In this document: positions 62,602 to 64,000 of the stretch, piece by piece
Numbering within the stretch: position 1 is the stretch's first letter
How the letters are laid out: the number at the start of each line of letters is the position of its first letter
Source of the DNA: Isoperla grammatica
Lineage: Eukaryota; Arthropoda; Insecta; Plecoptera; Perlodidae
Assembly: GCA_945910005.1 (NCBI GenBank)
Contig: OX246746.1
Coordinates: 26,187,075 to 26,251,074, forward strand
DNA length: 64,000 nt
Direction: 5' to 3'
The notes under the pieces: generated by a model
What the model saw: only the letters and a program-made list of their open reading frames with translations
Databases searched by the model: none
What the model was told of the DNA's origin: nothing
Translations under genes and position numbers: made by a program

Positions 62602-62621
62602 CCCCCCCCCCCCCCCCCCCC
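62602..62621. repeat. Poly-C run, 20 C
   Basis: Uninterrupted run of 20 C followed by GCACACCCC. Confidence 0.95.
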
Positions 62622-62791
62622 GCACACCCCTATAAAGAAGGTTACTAAGGATGTTTATCGAAAACGAAATACCAGAAAACCCCTAATGAATAAAGTAATT
62701 TATGTTTTCATTACGTGGTAGAAAAAAAGCTAATATAATATAAAATATAACCTCACTAAGTGGCAATTTTAACACGCGTGTGCCACCTCGA

Positions 62792-62848
62792 TTAGGATTC
62801 AAAACCCGGAATAATAATGTACGGGCGCTCTTGCCAATTAATCTACAG
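62792..62848 (-). mobile_element. tRNA-like SINE head
   Basis: On the minus strand TAGATTAATTGGCAAGAGC (62827-62845) fits an A box well. GGTTTTGAATCC (62795-62806) fits a B box, at tRNA-like spacing of about 20 bp. No matching acceptor stem encloses them, so this is more likely a SINE head than a tRNA gene. Confidence 0.5.
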
Positions 62849-64000
62849 GGGCCACAGTTGTCTTGCGATCCCGGAGTACTCCAATTTATATTGAGCAGCC
62901 GCCAAATTTCTTGGTTTGATTCCCAATCGTCGCAAACTTGACTGGTCATGTATCAACTAGCAGCAACTGTCCAAGCAGAAGAAAATACCTAATTGCCCTA
63001 CTGAAATATAATTTTATTGTTCAAATTAATTATTATTATTTTACTAAATTATAAAAATCACGAGTTTATTATTATTCAATTTAAGTTAAGTTTATGTTAA
63101 TTTTACTTGTTCGTGTTACAGGCAAGTCTGTTGTAATGCTTTGTGGATAGGATGGTGTAAATGTATGTACAAAGTGTTCAATATAAATAAAGAAGTTATT
63201 AAAAAGAAATTATTATTATAGGCTGAATATGTATGTATACAGATATTATAACAATAACTATTATGTTTTATTTATGAGTGGGCCCAAAATATTTACTCTT
63301 TAGCCATTGTTGTGGAGGAAACACGGTAAGATTGAAATTTATGTCGGTTAGAGATTTAATACAAATTAACGCTTTACCTTCGCACCTAGATGTGCTCGTT
63401 TTATTATTACCTGTATAACTAACATTTAAATGTTACACAACTTTGCAAACATGTATTTAAATGCAGATGTATAAAGGCTAAACCCGGAAAATTTATCAAA
63501 CGTCTACTCTTAACACAAGTTCTATGATTTTAATTTGTTATCCCTGCGATGTGCGGTATACAGCGGAATCTAACGTCTATCTTCTAAATTAAATTGAGCA
63601 ATTGCGGCCGCAATGGACGCTCGCCTTATTAACAGCTTCCAGTTAAGCCAATTCCCCAGTGCGGTTGCATTGGTCATTTTGGGGTAGACGAGTGCTAGCC
63701 AGCCAGCAATGCAGCCAGGGTGCGAGCTCTCATAAGGCGGGGTTTTTAGGGGCTTCGCTACCAACTTAGAAACCTACGCGGTTGTTTCAAAAATTTTGTT
63801 TTAACTTGTCTTTACGATAGGAACGCTTTTCAAGCGGCTTGCTATTTGTTCTGTACAGGGCGGCCCCGTCTACCCGTGCCCACCTGTAGAACTGCCACGG
63901 GGGGTAGACTAGACGTATTTCGGGCTTTTTACGACTACACTTGTGAAAAAACTGGCGTGTAAATGTTTATCGTGCTCAGCGTTGTCGTCATCATATCACT

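Larger units (their letters stand above)
53033..64000. other. Presumed intron, no exon recognised
   Basis: No exon was recognised. Besides the repeats listed separately it holds a 14-G run at 56593-56606, a purine-rich stretch at about 61770-61910 (GCAGAAGGTAGAAGGTAGAAG), AT-rich sequence around 63000-63260, and a GGGTAGAC/GTCTACCC hairpin at about 63867-63910. A minus-strand SINE-like piece lies near 56825-56895. Confidence 0.6.

Noticed and set aside
62792..62848. Functional tRNA gene on the minus strand
   Set aside because: A and B boxes are good, but I found no paired acceptor stem or 3' T run; a SINE head is the better reading.

Overview
The window looks like nuclear DNA from a large, intron-rich animal genome, most likely an arthropod. 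It is AT-leaning, has no dense gene array, and is full of short fold-back elements, tRNA-derived SINE-like fragments, minisatellites and long G or C runs. The only protein-coding segment I can support is one exon on the + strand (coding 28039-29157). It encodes the signal peptide and the N-terminal two thirds of the sema domain of a class A plexin, a semaphorin receptor. The wording of this exon matches my memory of arthropod PlexA proteins more closely than vertebrate plexins. I cannot name the species, and no database was searched.

Layout. Bases 1-735 are the end of a 63-bp minisatellite cut by the window edge. Bases 736-27486 are non-coding DNA upstream of the exon. They hold several fold-back elements (1409-1553, about 8590-9125, 24232-24731), an 87-bp minisatellite (15611-15834), a roughly 32-bp tandem array (23949-24228) split by a 500-bp element, and scattered SINE pieces. 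Bases 27487-28038 are GC-richer and lead into the plexin exon. They include a decayed duplicate, 114 bp upstream, of the exon's splice acceptor and start region.

The exon ends at a good splice donor (29158). The remaining 34.8 kb shows no further plexin exon that I could recognise, so it is most simply read as the 5' part of a very long intron. That stretch carries fold-back or TIR elements at 36300-36597, 38894-39502, 44860-45262, 45664-46967 (with a different element nested at 45728-46617), 55254-55452 and 59095-59255. It also has tandem duplications at 37336-37455, 54093-54352 and 54893-55118, a tRNA-headed SINE at 52611-52735, and a candidate Inr+DPE core promoter near 39925.

Nothing here looks like a new multi-gene system. 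The most informative observations are the duplicated acceptor/start of the plexin exon, two nested or interrupted transposon insertions whose pre-insertion sequence can still be read, an over-represented palindromic 8-mer (TAGGCCTA), and a dense set of long poly-G/poly-C runs.
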